DNA of 64,000 nt from Cytophagales bacterium (GCA_025056215.1 JANWWC010000001.1:868001-932000), one strand, 5' to 3'; positions 49,738 through 59,018 are shown, counted from the first letter of the stretch. Numbers and translations are program-made. Notes: generated by a model from the letters alone, not told the origin.

Positions 49738-52605
49738 TTAAAATTTATAGGTTAAACTTGATGAATAATATGTTCCGCGTCTAAACTGGATAACAGGGTT
49801 ATCATCTTGAAGAAGAATTTTTCCGTCGCGATTTGTATCTTGGTAAAACCTATACTTTGCATTGAGCAGGTCGTTGATACCAAACTTAAATTCTACCTTC
49901 TTACCAAGAGTTTTAGATATGTTTATGTCTATTACATTTCTAGGGAGCTCGTAAATAGTAGGATAAGTATTATTTCCTACCGCGAAGATTCTTTGTCCGA
50001 ATACATTATAAAGAATGTTGAAATTAAATCCCCTTTCTTCATTGTTGTAATAAATACCCGCATTAATCACGTAAGGAGATTGTCCTTGTAGAGCGCGCTG
50101 TTTATCTTGCCCTAGAGCGCGTAACGCTCCGCCTACTCGCACACTATCCCCTAAGTCTACGCGGCTGTAGATATAAGCAGCATTGGCGGCAATGGAAAGA
50201 TAGCGAAACAAGCGAGCATCACTCACAAAGTCAAGTGCTTTTCTTATCTCTATTTCTGCACCATAATTGCTAGCTCCTCTAGCGTTGATATAACTAAACT
50301 GCTGGTTAAATCCTACGTTTGTTACAAGGTTTTCAATAGGATTCTGAAACCTTTTGTAAAATCCCCCTACTGTAATCATTTCTCCCGCAGTCGGATAAAA
50401 CTCAAATCTTATATCGTAATTATCGATAACAGCAATTGTAAGTTGCTCATTTCCAAAGAAATTTGCATCAAAATTGAAGTCGTAGAATAAAAATGGTGCT
50501 AATTCTCGAAACTCAGGGCGATTCACTGTTCTACCATAGGCTGCTCTCACGAGAGTTTTATCTGTAAAGCTGTAAGAGACATTCACCGAAGGCATTAGCG
50601 TTGTGATAGGTCTGTCTACTTCTATAGGAGTGCTTCCATCGCTCGATTGTAGACGCTGTCTATTAGCCTCTAAGCGCGCACCTGCTGCAACAGAAAATTT
50701 ATATATAGGAATTACTGCTCCCAAATAACCCGCTCTCAAACGATTGTAGCCTTGATACTTATTTCTGGGGTCAGCATTCTCAGACAAAATTAAGCGAGTA
50801 GTTCTTAGGTTTTGTTCGCCGAAAAGTTCATGCAAAGGTGAGCGAATAATGCTCAGCGTTGTATCTGGTATATTATTAAAAGAGGGAAGATAGTAAGTTA
50901 AATATCTCGCCCGAAAAGTCCGTTGCCGTTGCTCTAAATAAGCCCCTATTTTTAAGATGATATTATCCTTTTCCGTAAAACCTTTGAGTTTGTGTTCGAT
51001 AGAGACACTTTGTGCGTAGCTGCTCTCTACAAGAGTAGAATAAAAACGACTCATATCAAATAAGTTGCTAGCTGTAGCAGGTACTTCCGCCTCAAATACG
51101 GAATCAGCTTCGTTAAAATAAGTTCTGAACCTGCGGTAATCGGGCAGTATACGTCGCAGCCAATTGTAACCCACTGTCCAAACTACAGATGTTTTTTCGG
51201 TAAAATCATGCCTTCCTTCTAATTGACCATTATAAATACTTCTTTCCATCCACAAGAAACCATAGTTTCTTCTCATTTTTCCTCCTCCACCCCCTGATGT
51301 GTATTCAATGCCACTTCTCAAAGTAGTTTCGTGCTCTGCTAACTGATTGAACATGTTCATGAACTCGATTCTATGGTTTGAGTTAAGGCGAAACATCCAA
51401 TTATGAATTAACCCTAATCGAACGTTTCGATTGTACTGATTATCTACAAAATCAAATTGGGGGTTTAATCGGTTGCCTGCACCAGAAGAAGGAGCGTCAT
51501 AGCGGTCTCTTTCAATTTTCATGTATTGACCTGTATTAGAATAATTGAAAGATGTGATGTTGCTAAACAGTTTCTTTTTATCTTGATAAAGCCTCCATGC
51601 GAATTTTATCCCCATTTTTGCATCAGGAGACATCATACTTTTCTCAGGATTAAAATTATTGCGAAAATTTCGCGAAATAGCGACTTTTTCCACGTTAGAA
51701 CTCACGTCCATCAAATTTTCAGGTGTTCCAGGAGGAATTGCCCTAAACTGATTGTCAAAACCAAGAAAATCCGTAGGTCCTCCTTTTGTTTGGAAATGTT
51801 CTCCAAATGTAGTTCCACTTCGATAACCCGTACCTATAGACAACTCTAATTTGTTCTCTGTTACTACGTTTTGAGTATAAAGTTTAATGATACCTCCAGC
51901 AAAATCTCCAGGATACTCAGGAGAAGCCGACTTATACACTAACATTCTATCCAAAGAACTACTAGGAATTAAATCAAAAGAGAAGGAGCGAATATCTACT
52001 TCCGTACTAGGTGCGATAATATTATTTATCAAAACGTTGTTATAGCGTTCGCTGATACCGCGTATATTTACAAAGCGTCCATCTGTAATAGTAATGCCTG
52101 GAATACGGCTCATAGCCTGTGCCGCATCTTTATCCTGATTTTTAGCCATTTGCTCTGCAGAAACTCCTGTTACTACTTGTTGGCTTAACTTAATTTCACT
52201 GATAACCGAAACATCTGTGTAAGTTTCACGCTCACCCACAACTATTATTTCACCCAATGTAGCAACATCTTCAGGAAGCTTTATATCTAACGTAGTCGTT
52301 TTTCCATTTTCTATCACTATATTCTCCAATCGAATAGTTTTGTAGGAAATAAAGGAAACTACTACCGTATAAGTTCCTACGTTAATTCCTGTAATGAGAT
52401 AACTTCCATCTATATCTGTAGCGGTTCCTAAGCCTGCTCCTTCAACAAATACGTTCGCGCCAATAATTGATTCACCTGAAAGAGAATCACGAACTACACC
52501 TTTCAAGCTACCTTTTTGAGAATAAGAAAAATGTGAAATAAAGAAAAGAAGAAAAGAAATGTAGCTTATCTTTTGTATTATAGTTTTTGGAGTCAATACG
52601 AGCAT
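49738..52605 (-). CDS. TonB-dependent outer-membrane receptor
   Basis: 955 residues. The signal peptide (SYSQ) is followed by a carboxypeptidase-like regulatory domain (about 32-115, GSLKGVVRDSLSGESIIGANV, in part), a plug domain with SRIPGITITDGRFVNIRGISERYNNV (about 165-200), and a 22-strand barrel ending SSLTYKF. It imports a large ligand using TonB energy; specificity is unknown. The partner lipoprotein is immediately downstream. Regulation: a TAGGTTTG box and a perfect GAGTAAA/TTTACTC inverted repeat lie just upstream. Confidence 0.93.
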   Translation of the reverse strand: MLVLTPKTIIQKISYISFLLFFISHFSYSQKGSLKGVVRDSLSGESIIGANVFVEGAGLGTATDIDGSYLITGINVGTYTVVVSFISYKTIRLENIVIENGKTTTLDIKLPEDVATLGEIIVVGERETYTDVSVISEIKLSQQVVTGVSAEQMAKNQDKDAAQAMSRIPGITITDGRFVNIRGISERYNNVLINNIIAPSTEVDIRSFSFDLIPSSSLDRMLVYKSASPEYPGDFAGGIIKLYTQNVVTENKLELSIGTGYRSGTTFGEHFQTKGGPTDFLGFDNQFRAIPPGTPENLMDVSSNVEKVAISRNFRNNFNPEKSMMSPDAKMGIKFAWRLYQDKKKLFSNITSFNYSNTGQYMKIERDRYDAPSSGAGNRLNPQFDFVDNQYNRNVRLGLIHNWMFRLNSNHRIEFMNMFNQLAEHETTLRSGIEYTSGGGGGKMRRNYGFLWMERSIYNGQLEGRHDFTEKTSVVWTVGYNWLRRILPDYRRFRTYFNEADSVFEAEVPATASNLFDMSRFYSTLVESSYAQSVSIEHKLKGFTEKDNIILKIGAYLEQRQRTFRARYLTYYLPSFNNIPDTTLSIIRSPLHELFGEQNLRTTRLILSENADPRNKYQGYNRLRAGYLGAVIPIYKFSVAAGARLEANRQRLQSSDGSTPIEVDRPITTLMPSVNVSYSFTDKTLVRAAYGRTVNRPEFRELAPFLFYDFNFDANFFGNEQLTIAVIDNYDIRFEFYPTAGEMITVGGFYKRFQNPIENLVTNVGFNQQFSYINARGASNYGAEIEIRKALDFVSDARLFRYLSIAANAAYIYSRVDLGDSVRVGGALRALGQDKQRALQGQSPYVINAGIYYNNEERGFNFNILYNVFGQRIFAVGNNTYPTIYELPRNVIDINISKTLGKKVEFKFGINDLLNAKYRFYQDTNRDGKILLQDDNPVIQFRRGTYYSSSLTYKF

Positions 52606-52921
52606 GCCTACGTGAGTAAAGTATTAATTTTTACTCGCAAACCTATGTGATTAACGTTTTTTTGCAGTTTCAGAAAGATGAACAATTTATGAAAGTTTTA
52701 TATGATTTATAAAAAAAATGTTACAATTAAAACAATGGTAATGAAAGAAAAAATATTAAAAAATTGTTTTTCAATGACTTAAAAATATTACAAAAACGTT
52801 ACATTTTTACCATCGGAAATAAACTTATAACACTCAAAGTAAAGCTTTAAAAATTCATCATTTATCTTGTATTTTAAAAGATATATAAAGAGATTTGCGA
52901 TTCATAAAAAACAGAAAAGTC
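52606..52921. other. 316-bp intergenic region between divergent TonB-receptor and rplU genes
   Basis: Contains the receptor promoter and inverted repeat at its left end. The rest is very AT-rich with long A and T runs and no recognised RNA gene. For rplU only an imperfect box ending GATTTG near 52892 was seen, preceded by TTG about 20 bases upstream. An L21 leader structure could lie in the last 60 bases, but none was convincing by eye. Confidence 0.5.
52614..52645 (-). promoter_or_regulatory. TonB-receptor promoter box with inverted repeat at the transcription start
   Basis: Minus-strand TAGGTTTG (52645-52638) matches TAnnTTTG. Directly downstream, GAGTAAA and TTTACTC (52636-52630 and 52620-52614, 9-base loop) form an inverted repeat that would start the mRNA and end just before the ATG at 52605. 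It may be an operator or a leader hairpin. Confidence 0.45.
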
Positions 52922-53236
52922 ATGTACGTAATTGTAGAAATTGCCGGACAGCAATTCAAAGTTTCAAACGACCAAAAAATTTACACTCAACGTTTGAACG
53001 CTGCCGAAGGAGATATTGTAACGTTCGATAGAGTACTATTAGCAGACAACAATGGTGTTATAAGTGTAGGAACTCCTACTATTCTTGGTGCAAAAGTCAG
53101 TGCTAAAGTGCTTGCTCACGTAAAAGGTGAAAAAATTATTGTATTCAAAAAGAAAAGACGCAAAGATTATGTCCGTAAAAAAGGACATCGCCAATTATAT
53201 ACTCAAATTCAGATTACGGATATTTCTTTAAACTGA
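52922..53236 (+). CDS. rplU: Ribosomal protein L21
   Basis: 104 residues, normal length, beginning MYVIVEIAGQQFKV and ending ITDISLN; the VFKKKRRKDYVRKKGHRQ stretch (about residues 76-93) is the rRNA-binding basic region. The open frame extends nine codons upstream to an earlier ATG at 52895, but the family start is ATG 52922. It is followed by rpmA after 25 bases, the usual L21-L27 pair. Confidence 0.97.
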   Translation: MYVIVEIAGQQFKVSNDQKIYTQRLNAAEGDIVTFDRVLLADNNGVISVGTPTILGAKVSAKVLAHVKGEKIIVFKKKRRKDYVRKKGHRQLYTQIQITDISLN

Positions 53237-53261
53237 GAGGTTTTTTAAATGTCGATAGGAT

Positions 53262-53525
53262 ATGGCACATAAAAAAGGAGTTGGTAGCTCCAAAAACGGT
53301 CGAGATTCAATTAGCAAACGCTTAGGCGTGAAACTTTTCGGAGGCGAATTTGCTAAAGCTGGTAATATCATAGTGCGCCAGCGGGGCACCCAGTTTCACC
53401 CTGGAAAAAATGTAGGTATGGGTAAAGACCATACATTATTTGCTCTTATAGACGGAATAGTATCATTTAAAGAAGGTTTCAAGAAGAGAACCTACGTTTC
53501 AGTTATTCCGTTGCAACAAAATTAA
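53262..53525 (+). CDS. rpmA: Ribosomal protein L27
   Basis: 87 residues. The N-terminus [16 protein letters not shown] is the ribosomal peptidyl-transferase arm; no Firmicute-type N-terminal cleavage extension is present. The core [23 protein letters not shown] is typical. It ends the rplU-rpmA operon, which closes at a rho-independent hairpin 39 bases downstream. Confidence 0.97.
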   Translation: MAHKKGVGSSKNGRDSISKRLGVKLFGGEFAKAGNIIVRQRGTQFHPGKNVGMGKDHTLFALIDGIVSFKEGFKKRTYVSVIPLQQN

Positions 53526-53563
53526 AAAAAGAATTTTTTGGTAGAGAGACAAAAAGATTGCTT

Positions 53564-53592
53564 GCCTTTCCTGTAAAGAGGAAAGGCTTTTT
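53564..53592 (+). terminator. Rho-independent terminator of rplU-rpmA
   Basis: GCCTTTCC (53564-53571) and GGAAAGGC (53580-53587) form a perfect 8-bp stem with an 8-base loop, followed by TTTTTAT. Located 39 bases after the rpmA stop and just before the convergent protease gene. Confidence 0.88.
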
Positions 53593-53601
53593 ATACTAAA
53601 T

Positions 53602-54888
53602 TTATCGTTCTTGAATATCAGTAATTATTCCTTTATCAAAAAGGTTTTCTAGAACAAATCGATAAGAAGTAAAATTCATGCTCTCCCTCCTGCTCCATTG
53701 CATCGAAACTACCTGTGACGCAATCACTCTGAAGGCTGCTTGTAGCATTTCATCGCGGACATCTCCCCAATCAAACTCAATACCATCTCTTGCAGCAATT
53801 ATGGGCTGCCACCCTGTAATTCCCTCAAACGAAACAGGTTCTCCTAATGAATTCACGCATTTAGCGTTAATCAATCCAATCGTATATCCTAAGTGCTCAA
53901 ATATAGGATAGCTCAAGTATTTTCCTACAGTGGTTTGTCCAACCGTCGTAATTCGAATATAAGGTTTTAGTATATTGATGAGCATATCACTCGAAGAGGC
54001 TGTAAAAGAAGAAGTAATAAACACAATTTCAGATAAGAACGGAAGACCGTCTGATGAAGTGGAGAAATAACAATCTTTTCTTGCTTTTGAATAGCGGTCG
54101 TTCATTAGAATAGAATACATAAGTTTTCCGCGCGCCGAAAAAGGAGCTAACAAGTTGGCGACAAATTCCATTGTGCGTAAAAAACCGCCTCCGTTATACC
54201 GCAAATCTATAATGAGCTTGGTAATCCCTGCTTGGCGAAAAATCTGAAAGCTTTCTTCGATATACGAAAATTTTGTAGTATCGGGAAATGAGAAAAAGAC
54301 CCAATAACCTATCTTAGTGCTAAGAGTATCAAAAACTTGCGTATGCAAAACAGGATTGATAACAACTGTTTGTTTTGGAATAGTAGCGCTTTTAAATCTC
54401 TTCTGAGCATCGAACCATTCTAAAGTAACTGCTGAAGCAGTTGGGCGAATAAAAACTACGCTATCTCCCCGTTTTAAACCTACATTATCAGCAGGAGAGC
54501 CTTTTATAACAGCAATTACTCTCGCGTATTTTTCCTGCTCTACGATATACGCCCCTATGCTACCTTCTTCTGTACTGTTTGCGATTTCACGCGCAAGCTC
54601 CCCGTTATCTCGCTTGATAAACGACCATTTATCGGCTGGCTTGTATTTGAGCGCTTCTACAATAGTAGTATCTGCAAAATGTAATGGATTGACAATCGGT
54701 ACCTTATCATAAAACAAATACCAATCTTTCATCATGGCATAAACGCTTTCGCGAATATCTTTTTTAGGAGATGCTTCTTCTTGAGAAATAGAGCAAGCGC
54801 AAAACATTAGCAATATACTAAATTTGTATACGCTTCGGTTAGCCAATTTAATTACAGCCGACTCGATTACATTTTTGAAGCTATTCAT
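53602..54888 (-). CDS. S41 family C-terminal processing-type peptidase
   Basis: 428 residues, probably a lipoprotein (hydrophobic segment with FCACSIS near residue 30). A PDZ-like domain covers about residues 100-165 (VIKGSPADNVGLKRGDSV). The S41 core has DLRYNGGGFLR, the catalytic Ser in FTASSSDML and the Lys in TTVGKYL. Such enzymes trim periplasmic or exported proteins. An upstream frame starts at 54930 but would overlap the divergent rlmN promoter and coding start, so ATG 54888 is preferred. The gap to rlmN is only 21 bases, and the rlmN promoter lies within this gene's 5' end. Confidence 0.87.
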   Translation of the reverse strand: MNSFKNVIESAVIKLANRSVYKFSILLMFCACSISQEEASPKKDIRESVYAMMKDWYLFYDKVPIVNPLHFADTTIVEALKYKPADKWSFIKRDNGELAREIANSTEEGSIGAYIVEQEKYARVIAVIKGSPADNVGLKRGDSVVFIRPTASAVTLEWFDAQKRFKSATIPKQTVVINPVLHTQVFDTLSTKIGYWVFFSFPDTTKFSYIEESFQIFRQAGITKLIIDLRYNGGGFLRTMEFVANLLAPFSARGKLMYSILMNDRYSKARKDCYFSTSSDGLPFLSEIVFITSSFTASSSDMLINILKPYIRITTVGQTTVGKYLSYPIFEHLGYTIGLINAKCVNSLGEPVSFEGITGWQPIIAARDGIEFDWGDVRDEMLQAAFRVIASQVVSMQWSRRESMNFTSYRFVLENLFDKGIITDIQER

Positions 54889-54904
54889 AGATTTTTTATA
54901 TTTG
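54874..54904 (+). promoter_or_regulatory. rlmN promoter giving an essentially leaderless mRNA
   Basis: TTTG (54874-54877), 19-base spacer, TATATTTG (54897-54904): a full match to the Bacteroidota consensus. The ATG of rlmN begins 6 bases after the box, at the expected transcription start. The -33 element lies within the first codons of the divergent S41 peptidase. Confidence 0.7.
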
Positions 54905-54909
54905 CAATT

Positions 54910-55971
54910 ATGGAATCTATTGAAAAACATCTTCGCAAAGACATTCGTTCTTTAACTGAAACTCAATTAAAAGAGTTTTTGTTAGAGCATGGCGAACAGG
55001 CATTTCGCACTAAACAAATCTTGCAATGGATATGGCAAAAAAGTGCTTTTTCGTTCGACCAAATGACTAATCTTTCTCTCCAAACAAGAGAACTCCTAAA
55101 AAACCATTTTGAATTTCGAAAAATCAATATTTATCAACAACAAAAAAGCAACGATGGTACAATTAAAGTAGCTTTTAAGTTATATGACAATCACTTTGTA
55201 GAAGGAGTTCTTATTCCTACTGAAACCCGCATGACTGCTTGCATCTCTTCGCAAGTAGGATGTTCGCTTACGTGTAAGTTCTGTGCTACAGGTTATATGG
55301 GAAGGAAACGCAACTTAGAAGCTCCTGAGATCTACGATCAAGTGGTAGCTATTAACCAACTTGCTCAACAACATTATCAAAAATCCATTACAAATATTGT
55401 GTTTATGGGAATGGGAGAACCCTTACTCAACTATGCAAATGTGCTAAAAGCTATTCATTACCTTACTTCGCCTGATGGGCTCCAAATCTCTCCTAAAAGA
55501 ATTACCGTTTCAACGGCGGGAATTGCTAAAATGATTCATAAGCTAGCTGATGACAAAGTAAAATTCAATTTAGCACTCTCCTTACATGCAGCTAACGACG
55601 AAAAAAGAAATCAAATCATGCCTATCAATGAAAGCAACAGTCTTAAAGCTCTTAAAAATGCTTTGCTAGATTTTTACTTAAGAACTAAAAATGAAATTAC
55701 TTACGAGTATATCCTTTTTGAGGACTTTAACGATTCTTTAAAAGATGCAGAGGAACTTTATCAACTTACAAAGCATTATCCTGTAAAAATCAATATTATA
55801 CAATACAATCCGATTCGCCAAGCGCAATTTCGCAATGCAAGCGAAGACAAGGTAGTGCAGTTTACAAAATATTTGGCACAAAAAGGCATCAATGTCCGTA
55901 TTCGAAGAAGTCGCGGAAAAGATATTGATGCTGCGTGCGGTCAGTTGGCTAATCAATCATTACTTTCATAA
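54910..55971 (+). CDS. rlmN: Dual-specificity RNA methyltransferase RlmN
   Basis: Radical SAM enzyme that methylates C2 of A2503 in 23S rRNA and A37 in some tRNAs. 353 residues. The radical SAM cluster cysteines are Cys118, Cys122 and Cys125 (CSLTCKFC); the FMGMGEPLLN stretch and the C-terminal RRSRGKDIDAACGQL with the catalytic Cys are present. The N-terminal domain DIRSLTETQLKEFLLEHGEQAFRTKQI (in part) is complete, with no later Met that would fit, so ATG 54910 is the start and the mRNA appears leaderless. The next gene starts 3 bases downstream. Confidence 0.96.
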   Translation: MESIEKHLRKDIRSLTETQLKEFLLEHGEQAFRTKQILQWIWQKSAFSFDQMTNLSLQTRELLKNHFEFRKINIYQQQKSNDGTIKVAFKLYDNHFVEGVLIPTETRMTACISSQVGCSLTCKFCATGYMGRKRNLEAPEIYDQVVAINQLAQQHYQKSITNIVFMGMGEPLLNYANVLKAIHYLTSPDGLQISPKRITVSTAGIAKMIHKLADDKVKFNLALSLHAANDEKRNQIMPINESNSLKALKNALLDFYLRTKNEITYEYILFEDFNDSLKDAEELYQLTKHYPVKINIIQYNPIRQAQFRNASEDKVVQFTKYLAQKGINVRIRRSRGKDIDAACGQLANQSLLS

Positions 55972-55974
55972 ACT

Positions 55975-56916
55975 ATGGAACAAGAAAATGAACAAGTAAA
56001 TTCTGAAAAAAATACTTCTTCAAGCTTTCTTAAAGAAGAAAAAGTCTCTGAAAAAAAAGAAAGGTATTGGATAAGAAAAGCTAAAAATGAGGCTATGCGC
56101 AAAGAACGCATGCGCTTCTACCCTTACGTGATGATATTTAATTCATTTGCTATTTATGTTTCAATTAACATAATACTGCTGTACCTTCATGAATTGATAG
56201 GAGCTTTTTTCGCTTATCAACAAAAAATTCCTGTCAAATTATTTTATCACTATTTTACTTTTGAAAAATCTATTAACATTTTGCCTCGCAATGCTATTAT
56301 ACTTATTTTTGGCTTTCCTCCTTTTTTATTTTTTTTAGGAGGACTTGTATTATTATACGCTCATCTTATTCTGGAAAGGAACCGCATTCCTTTTCGGCTG
56401 GTTTTTATTTGGGCGATTATCATTATATTTAACATATTTTTTGCTAATCTAGTTTATTCTTTTTTTATGTACAAAGGACTGGCAATCGCAACAGAATGGT
56501 TTTATATTTCTAGATTCATTTTTATTCCTCTGATGATTATTGGCTTTATATTCAGCATAATACTTGGAAAATTTCTTTCAGTTCCCTTCATGAAAATGGC
56601 ACCTTCTGTAAAATTAAATGTTCATAAAAAACCTCGTGGATTTATTTTTCGCATTGCTGTCATTCCTTTCTTGTTAGGAGCATCGTTTATAATTCTGAGT
56701 TATCCCAAACGAGATTTAGCTGACTTTTTAATACAATTTTGTATAGGGCTTTCTGTATTAAGTGCATGGATTTTTGCTAAGCCTCACAAAGAAATGAAAC
56801 TTGTTAAACATATTCAGACAAATGAGTTTTCGTGGATTATTACGCTGATATTTATTTTTTGTGTATTATTTATGTATATAGCCATATACAATCCTATCAA
56901 TCTGAGTTCCAAATAA
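55975..56916 (+). CDS. Multi-pass membrane protein of unknown function
   Basis: 313 residues. A charged, Glu/Lys-rich cytoplasmic N-terminal region of about 45 residues is followed by about seven hydrophobic segments, first at about 55-75, then 100-125, 140-165, 175-200, 220-245, 250-270 and 285-305. The segments are rich in Phe and Ile. No family was recognised. It is 3 bases after rlmN and 16 bases before the secreted protein gene, so the three probably form one operon, but a functional relation to RlmN is not implied. Confidence 0.7.
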   Translation: MEQENEQVNSEKNTSSSFLKEEKVSEKKERYWIRKAKNEAMRKERMRFYPYVMIFNSFAIYVSINIILLYLHELIGAFFAYQQKIPVKLFYHYFTFEKSINILPRNAIILIFGFPPFLFFLGGLVLLYAHLILERNRIPFRLVFIWAIIIIFNIFFANLVYSFFMYKGLAIATEWFYISRFIFIPLMIIGFIFSIILGKFLSVPFMKMAPSVKLNVHKKPRGFIFRIAVIPFLLGASFIILSYPKRDLADFLIQFCIGLSVLSAWIFAKPHKEMKLVKHIQTNEFSWIITLIFIFCVLFMYIAIYNPINLSSK

Positions 56917-56932
56917 AGTCCAAAATACTCTC

Positions 56933-57721
56933 ATGAAACTTTCTATCGTGTTTTGGTGGATATTGCTTTGGAATATCAGAATTAGCCACGGACAAAAGTT
57001 ATGTGGTGATCTAAAGAATTTTGTGAAAGACGGAGAAGAAATCGTTTTTTATGCTTTTGCTTACATTGAACCCCTCTATTCCCGTCAACTTCGAGTAACA
57101 AACATCTTTGAAATACGCTATGTAGTAGATTCAAATCGAAACCTAAACGACGCTATTACTAACCATCTCGCTGTAGAATTTGAGCAGTACTTGAGAGGTA
57201 CTCGTCCCAATGGAATTTATACGCGAAATGGGTACGCATGGAATTGGCAAAACCGAGGAGTAGTGCGTTGTCCTAACTTAGAATTTGTAAAAGCAGCACG
57301 CGCTGAGATGATACGAGAGTACATCGAAAAAAACAAGTACGACGATATGAACGAAGAATTCAGACAGAAAGGCTGGAAATATCGGCGCAATACAGATAGG
57401 CAAGAATTTCAAAATGTAATCTATCACAAACGAGAACTTATTTATCCCTACAAGCCATTTTCTGATTCTACTAACTACAAATACTATAATAATTATCCTT
57501 ATTATAATCATTTTTCTCCTTACAATATGAAAAAACAACGTTCTTCTGCAACTTCTGTAGAAGACCTTGCCGAAAAAGAATCTATGGAAGAAACTTCACC
57601 TACAGATTCATACCCTCTCAAACGAAGGCAAGTGATTGAAGAAATGGATTTTACGTTCGAATACCCTATGAACCAATATTATAAAGGGAAAACTATTGTT
57701 ATGATCAAGCCCATTCAATAG
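56933..57721 (+). CDS. Secreted protein with tyrosine-rich low-complexity segment, unknown function
   Basis: 262 residues with a signal peptide (residues 1-20, cut near SHGQ). The mature N-terminal half (to about residue 145) contains two Cys (near residue 24 and 112) that might pair and a helix rich in Glu/Arg/Lys. Residues about 180-200 are Tyr/Asn-rich (YKYYNNYPYYNHFSPYN), likely disordered; a Ser/Glu region follows. The pattern is not one I can name. It ends a rlmN-membrane protein-secreted protein run, 15 bases from the convergent Rrf2 gene. Confidence 0.65.
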   Translation: MKLSIVFWWILLWNIRISHGQKLCGDLKNFVKDGEEIVFYAFAYIEPLYSRQLRVTNIFEIRYVVDSNRNLNDAITNHLAVEFEQYLRGTRPNGIYTRNGYAWNWQNRGVVRCPNLEFVKAARAEMIREYIEKNKYDDMNEEFRQKGWKYRRNTDRQEFQNVIYHKRELIYPYKPFSDSTNYKYYNNYPYYNHFSPYNMKKQRSSATSVEDLAEKESMEETSPTDSYPLKRRQVIEEMDFTFEYPMNQYYKGKTIVMIKPIQ

Positions 57722-57736
57722 CTTTTGGTAGGTTTT

Positions 57737-58189
57737 TTACGATTTAGAATGTAATTCTTCTTTTAATATTCTTTCTCTTTCTAAAATATTAGCTAAAGTA
57801 CTTTGTTTGAGTTGTTTTACAGTTTCATTGCGCACATCTATGAATACATCGCGGATACCACAAACTGCTTCGTCGGGGCACTCTTTGCAAGGCTCGTAAT
57901 ACTTATAAGTGGCACAAGAAACTAATGCAATAGCTCCATCAAACAGCCTAATGATTTCAGCTAGATTTACTTCAGAAGGTTTTTTTAGTAAATAATATCC
58001 TCCTCCCTTTCCTTTTTTACTTCCCAGGATACCTGCATTTTTAAGATCTAATAAAATGGTTTCTAAGAATTTTTTAGGAATATTTTCTTTCTCTGAAATC
58101 TGACTTATCAACGAAAGTTCTCCACTCTCGTATTTTTTTGCCAAATATAAAAGGGCATGAATTGCATATTTTGTTTTCTTTGAAATCAT
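57737..58189 (-). CDS. Rrf2-family transcriptional regulator
   Basis: 150-residue winged-helix protein. The HTH region spans about residues 8-60 with the recognition helix PKKFLETILLDLKNAGIL and wing GKGGGYYLLKKP. Cysteines at about 92, 101, 104 and 110 (CATYKYYEPCKECPDEAVC) match the Cys positions of Fe-S sensing IscR-like proteins, so it may sense iron-sulfur status, redox or nitric oxide. No isc/suf genes are adjacent. It is 2 bases downstream of the YdcF-like gene and likely read from that gene's promoter. Confidence 0.9.
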   Translation of the reverse strand: MISKKTKYAIHALLYLAKKYESGELSLISQISEKENIPKKFLETILLDLKNAGILGSKKGKGGGYYLLKKPSEVNLAEIIRLFDGAIALVSCATYKYYEPCKECPDEAVCGIRDVFIDVRNETVKQLKQSTLANILERERILKEELHSKS

Positions 58190-58191
58190 CT

Positions 58192-58965
58192 TTATAAGTA
58201 CCCTACTAATTTATAAACAATATACCCAACAATTTCATGGACTGCCTTATATGTAACAAAAAAAGACATTTCAGATGGTAATAAAGCAGAAAACAAAGAA
58301 AACTGATGCTCGTCAAATGTATAAAAGTGAGTGCTAAAGGGGGTAGCTTCGATACCTACTTTCCGAAAACAAGCCAATGCTCTTCGCTGATGGAAAGCAG
58401 AAGTAACTAACAAAAATTTGCCGTTGGGAAATTTTTCTTGTAAAATAGGAGCAGTAAATAAAGCATTTTCGCGAGTATTCATTGCGCGTCCTTCTACTGT
58501 AATGGCTCCTGTAGGAACTCCTGCTAATAAAAGCACCTGACGAAGTTGCTCAGATTCATTTTCAATAGTATCTGCTCCAAGCGAATAATAACCTCCTGTA
58601 ATCACAATATGCTTAACAATTCCTTCTCTGTACAGACGTGCTGCATGCATCACGCGGTCGGCAGCATACTCCATATAAACGCGATCTTTAGGCGATTTAG
58701 AGTTGTTGGTTACCCCAGAAAGAATAATAGCAGCATCGTACTGCTGTTGGCGGATAAGATGCCAAGGCGTAGGAGGTATTTCCCACCAAAGCATTAATTT
58801 GTTTGATAAATAAGGGTTTGCTGAAACCAGCCAAAATATTAAACATCCTAAAATCCACTTATTTTTGTGCTTCTTAGCCGAAAACAAAGCACCAACTAAA
58901 AGAAGTAGCAGCCAAAAAGCAGGCATTAAAACTACATAAATGGTTTTAGAAAGAAAGTAAAACAT
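58192..58965 (-). CDS. YdcF/ElyC/SanA-family envelope protein (DUF218)
   Basis: 257 residues. Two N-terminal membrane segments (about 5-30 and 37-55) precede the DUF218 domain: AAIILSGVTNN, HIVITGGYY, MNTRENALFTAP and LLVTSAFHQRRAL. ElyC/SanA members affect peptidoglycan or undecaprenyl-phosphate metabolism and envelope barrier; the biochemical activity is not settled. The frame extends to a TTG at 58989, but that overlaps the TATATTTG box at 58987-58994, so ATG 58965 is the start. It is followed by the Rrf2 gene. Confidence 0.87.
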   Translation of the reverse strand: MFYFLSKTIYVVLMPAFWLLLLLVGALFSAKKHKNKWILGCLIFWLVSANPYLSNKLMLWWEIPPTPWHLIRQQQYDAAIILSGVTNNSKSPKDRVYMEYAADRVMHAARLYREGIVKHIVITGGYYSLGADTIENESEQLRQVLLLAGVPTGAITVEGRAMNTRENALFTAPILQEKFPNGKFLLVTSAFHQRRALACFRKVGIEATPFSTHFYTFDEHQFSLFSALLPSEMSFFVTYKAVHEIVGYIVYKLVGYL

Positions 58966-58986
58966 TTTTATTAAGTTATTTCTCTC

Positions 58987-59018
58987 CAAATATATTTAAA
59001 ACCTTTCCGAATAGGCAA
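58987..59018 (-). promoter_or_regulatory. Promoter of the ydcF-like/Rrf2 operon
   Basis: Minus-strand TTG (59018-59016), 21-base spacer, TATATTTG (58994-58987). Transcription would start near 58980, about 15 bases before ATG 58965. Confidence 0.6.
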
